A DNA stretch of 64,000 nucleotides from Agromyces sp. G08B096 (GTDB lineage: Bacteria; Actinomycetota; Actinomycetes; Actinomycetales; Microbacteriaceae): NCBI RefSeq assembly GCF_040267705.1, contig NZ_CP158374.1, positions 1,550,001-1,614,000 of the forward strand, in the 5' to 3' direction. This document shows positions 59,384-64,000 of the stretch, in pieces; positions within the stretch are counted from its first letter, which is position 1; every line of letters starts with the position of its first letter. The position numbers were made by a program, and so were the translations under genes. Under the pieces are notes generated by a model. The model ran no database searches. It was not told the origin of the DNA and saw nothing but the letters and a program-made list of their open reading frames with translations.

Positions 59384-59384
<1 letters not shown>
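58227..59384 (+). CDS. carA: Carbamoyl phosphate synthase, small (glutaminase) subunit
   Basis: A 385-residue subunit releasing ammonia from glutamine for CarB. The class I amidotransferase triad is Cys264 ([11 protein letters not shown]), His356 and Glu358 (QYHPESAAG). The N-terminal domain has [20 protein letters not shown] overlap with the preceding gene and a one-base overlap with carB (TGATG) keep the subunits coupled. Confidence 0.95.
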
Positions 59385-62670
<3,286 letters not shown>

Positions 62671-62674
<4 letters not shown>

Positions 62675-63549
62675 CCGAGGCGACGCCGTTCGGCGAGCGG
62701 CTCGCGGCCGTCTTCGCCGCCTATGGCCGGCTCTGCGTGGGCATCGACCCGCACGCGGGTCTGCTCGACCGCTGGGGACTCGACGACTCCGCGGAGGGCG
62801 CGCGCGAGTTCGGCCTGCGCGTCGTCGAGGCGTGCGCCGGCCGCGTCGGCATCGTGAAGCCGCAGCTCGCGTTCTTCGAGCGCCACGGCGCGGCCGGGTA
62901 CGCCGCGTACGAGCGGGTGCTGCGCGAGGCGAAGGACGCCGACCTGCAGGTGCTCGCCGACGTCAAGCGCGGCGACATCGGGTCGACGATGGACGCGTAC
63001 GCGGAGGCGTGGCTGCGTCCGGGATCGCCGCTCGAGGCAGATGCCATCACGGTGAGCCCGTACCTCGGGCTCGGGTCGCTGGAGGGCACCCTCCGGCTCG
63101 CCGAGTCGGCGGGCAAGGGCGTGTTCGTGCTGGCGGCGACGTCGAACCCCGAGGCCGCGCCCGTGCAGCGCTCGGTGCTGCAGCAGTCGAGTCGGGCCGG
63201 CAGCACGATCGCCGGCGCGATCGTCTCCGGCGTGACGGCGTGGAACGCGGGGCGACCGGATGTCTCGAACCCGCCGATGGGCGCCGTCGGCGTCGTCATC
63301 GGGGCGACGGTCGACCTCGCCGCCGCGGGCATCGACCGCGACGGGGAGCCGCCCCGGCCTGGCCTGCCGGTGCTCGCCCCGGGCTTCGGCCACCAGGGGC
63401 CGTCAGCGTCGGACTACCGGACGATCTTCGGGGCGCTCGCCGACGGCGTGCTCGTCAGCGAATCCCGTTCGATCCTCGGCGCGGGGCCCGACGGCATCGC
63501 GGACACCATCGCCCGCCGGGTCGACGAGGTGGTGGCCGCCGGTGCCTGA
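62671..63549 (+). CDS. pyrF: Orotidine 5'-phosphate decarboxylase, type 2
   Basis: A 292-residue decarboxylase making UMP from OMP. The active-site motif [17 protein letters not shown] holds Lys99 and Asp102; [10 protein letters not shown] and GFGHQGPS also match the long (type 2) family of actinobacteria. GTGA overlap with carB; its last codons overlap the next gene by eight bases. pyrD and pyrE are not in this cluster. Confidence 0.94.
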
Positions 63550-64000
63550 GCCCGCACGCACACCTCCCGAGGTCGACCGCGCCGCGGCGTCGCGGGCGGC
63601 CGTCGCCGCACGTCGCGCCCGGGCGGCCGTGAAGCAGCAGGTCGCGAGCGGCGCCCGCAGCCCCCTCGACGTGCTGCGCGTCGCCTTCGAGGAGCCCGAG
63701 GGCGTCGAGGGCCGCCTGCGGGTGACGGAGTTCCTCGGATCCATCCCCGCGATCGGCGAGACGAAGACGGCCCGGATCATGGCCGACCTGCAGATCGCCG
63801 CGTCGAAGCGGCTCGGCGGGCTCGGGCGGCTGCAACGGCGTCGGCTGCGCGAGTTCACCGCGGAGTGGGTCGCCTCGCACGGCGGCACGGGCGACCGCCT
63901 CGTCGTGCTCGCCGGCCCGACCGCGGTCGGCAAGGGCACGGTGGCCGCTTACATCCGCACCCACCACCCCGAGGTGCGGCTCTCGATCTCGGCGACGACG
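63542..64000 (+). CDS. gmk: mIHF-type domain fused to guanylate kinase, cut by window edge
   Basis: 153 codons are open to the window end with no stop. Residues 1-108 match the mycobacterial integration host factor (RVTEFLGSIPAIGETKTARIMADL and KRLGGLGRLQRRRLREF), a DNA-binding nucleoid protein. After a short linker, residues 119-153 begin guanylate kinase: LVVLAGPTAVGKGTV with the P-loop at 125-133 and the start of LSISATT (substrate loop). In Mycobacterium mihF (Rv1388) and gmk (Rv1389) are separate adjacent genes after pyrF; here they are one frame. GTG 63542 overlaps pyrF by eight bases. The rest of the kinase is outside the window. Confidence 0.85.
   Translation, partial: MPEPARTPPEVDRAAASRAAVAARRARAAVKQQVASGARSPLDVLRVAFEEPEGVEGRLRVTEFLGSIPAIGETKTARIMADLQIAASKRLGGLGRLQRRRLREFTAEWVASHGGTGDRLVVLAGPTAVGKGTVAAYIRTHHPEVRLSISATT

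Overview
The window is 64 kb of high-GC (about 70%) DNA with almost no spacing between genes, frequent GTG starts, many GTGA/ATGA stop-start overlaps and only core actinobacterial gene families. Family content (SepH, DUF4193, DUF3093, DUF3710, DUF3159, DUF3000, an mIHF-type protein) and protein wording point to an actinobacterium of the Microbacteriaceae (Agromyces/Microbacterium-like). Genus is my inference. I see no plasmid, phage, transposon, CRISPR array or rRNA operon. This is a chromosomal housekeeping region with one small accessory-looking patch.

Layout. 1-3041: 5' part of sepH (minus), DUF4193, DUF3093 (minus), then dut-DUF3710-DUF3159. 3047-8134: aconitase acnA behind a perfect 20-bp palindrome, then dxs. 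8240-13441 (minus): a fatty-acid oxidation pair (thiolase plus multifunctional enoyl-CoA hydratase/3-hydroxyacyl-CoA dehydrogenase) and a ribonuclease D-DUF3000 pair. 13533-17367: a membrane-anchored hydrolase, sufE plus a sulfurtransferase (minus), and a ZapE/AFG1 ATPase. 17492-19466: an ammonium transporter behind a well-phased double GlnR box, then an orphan PemK/MazF-like gene. 19570-20262: four tRNA genes (Val-CAC on minus, Gly-GCC, Cys-GCA, Val-GAC). 20320-23224: the accessory patch, a secreted beta-helix protein resembling GH87 alpha-glucanases and an unrecognised 203-residue protein. 23337-32651: thrS, a HIT protein, a MocR-type regulator divergent from pdxS-pdxT, DUF1697, a YebC-family gene and ruvCAB. 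32647-38252: yajC-secD-secF and the bifunctional (p)ppGpp enzyme. 38295-42625: an AbiEi-like orphan, DUF349, a cyclophilin, rarA. 42822-54004: rpsD, a small membrane protein, alaS, ruvX, mltG, aroE-aroC-aroK-aroB-aroQ, efp, nusB. 54205-64000: a DoxX-like membrane protein, then the pyrimidine operon pyrR-pyrB-pyrC-(Rv1382-like)-carA-carB-pyrF, ending in a truncated reading frame that joins an mIHF-type domain to guanylate kinase.

How it works together. Three biosynthetic blocks are nearly complete: chorismate synthesis (five of seven shikimate steps), UMP synthesis (all but the dihydroorotate dehydrogenase and orotate phosphoribosyltransferase steps) and PLP synthesis (pdxST with its likely regulator). 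Visible control points are the PyrR-binding hairpin that covers the pyrR ribosome binding site, the GlnR boxes at amtB, the acnA palindrome and a structured leader before rpsD. Seven genes have a TANNNT box 6-7 nt before their start codon and no Shine-Dalgarno sequence, the arrangement expected of leaderless mRNAs.

I did not find a clear, new multi-gene system. The observations most worth following are the mIHF-guanylate kinase fusion, the over-represented GGCATCC/GGATGCC word that forces rare codons, the acnA operator, the leaderless start pattern and the accessory patch at 20.3-23.2 kb.
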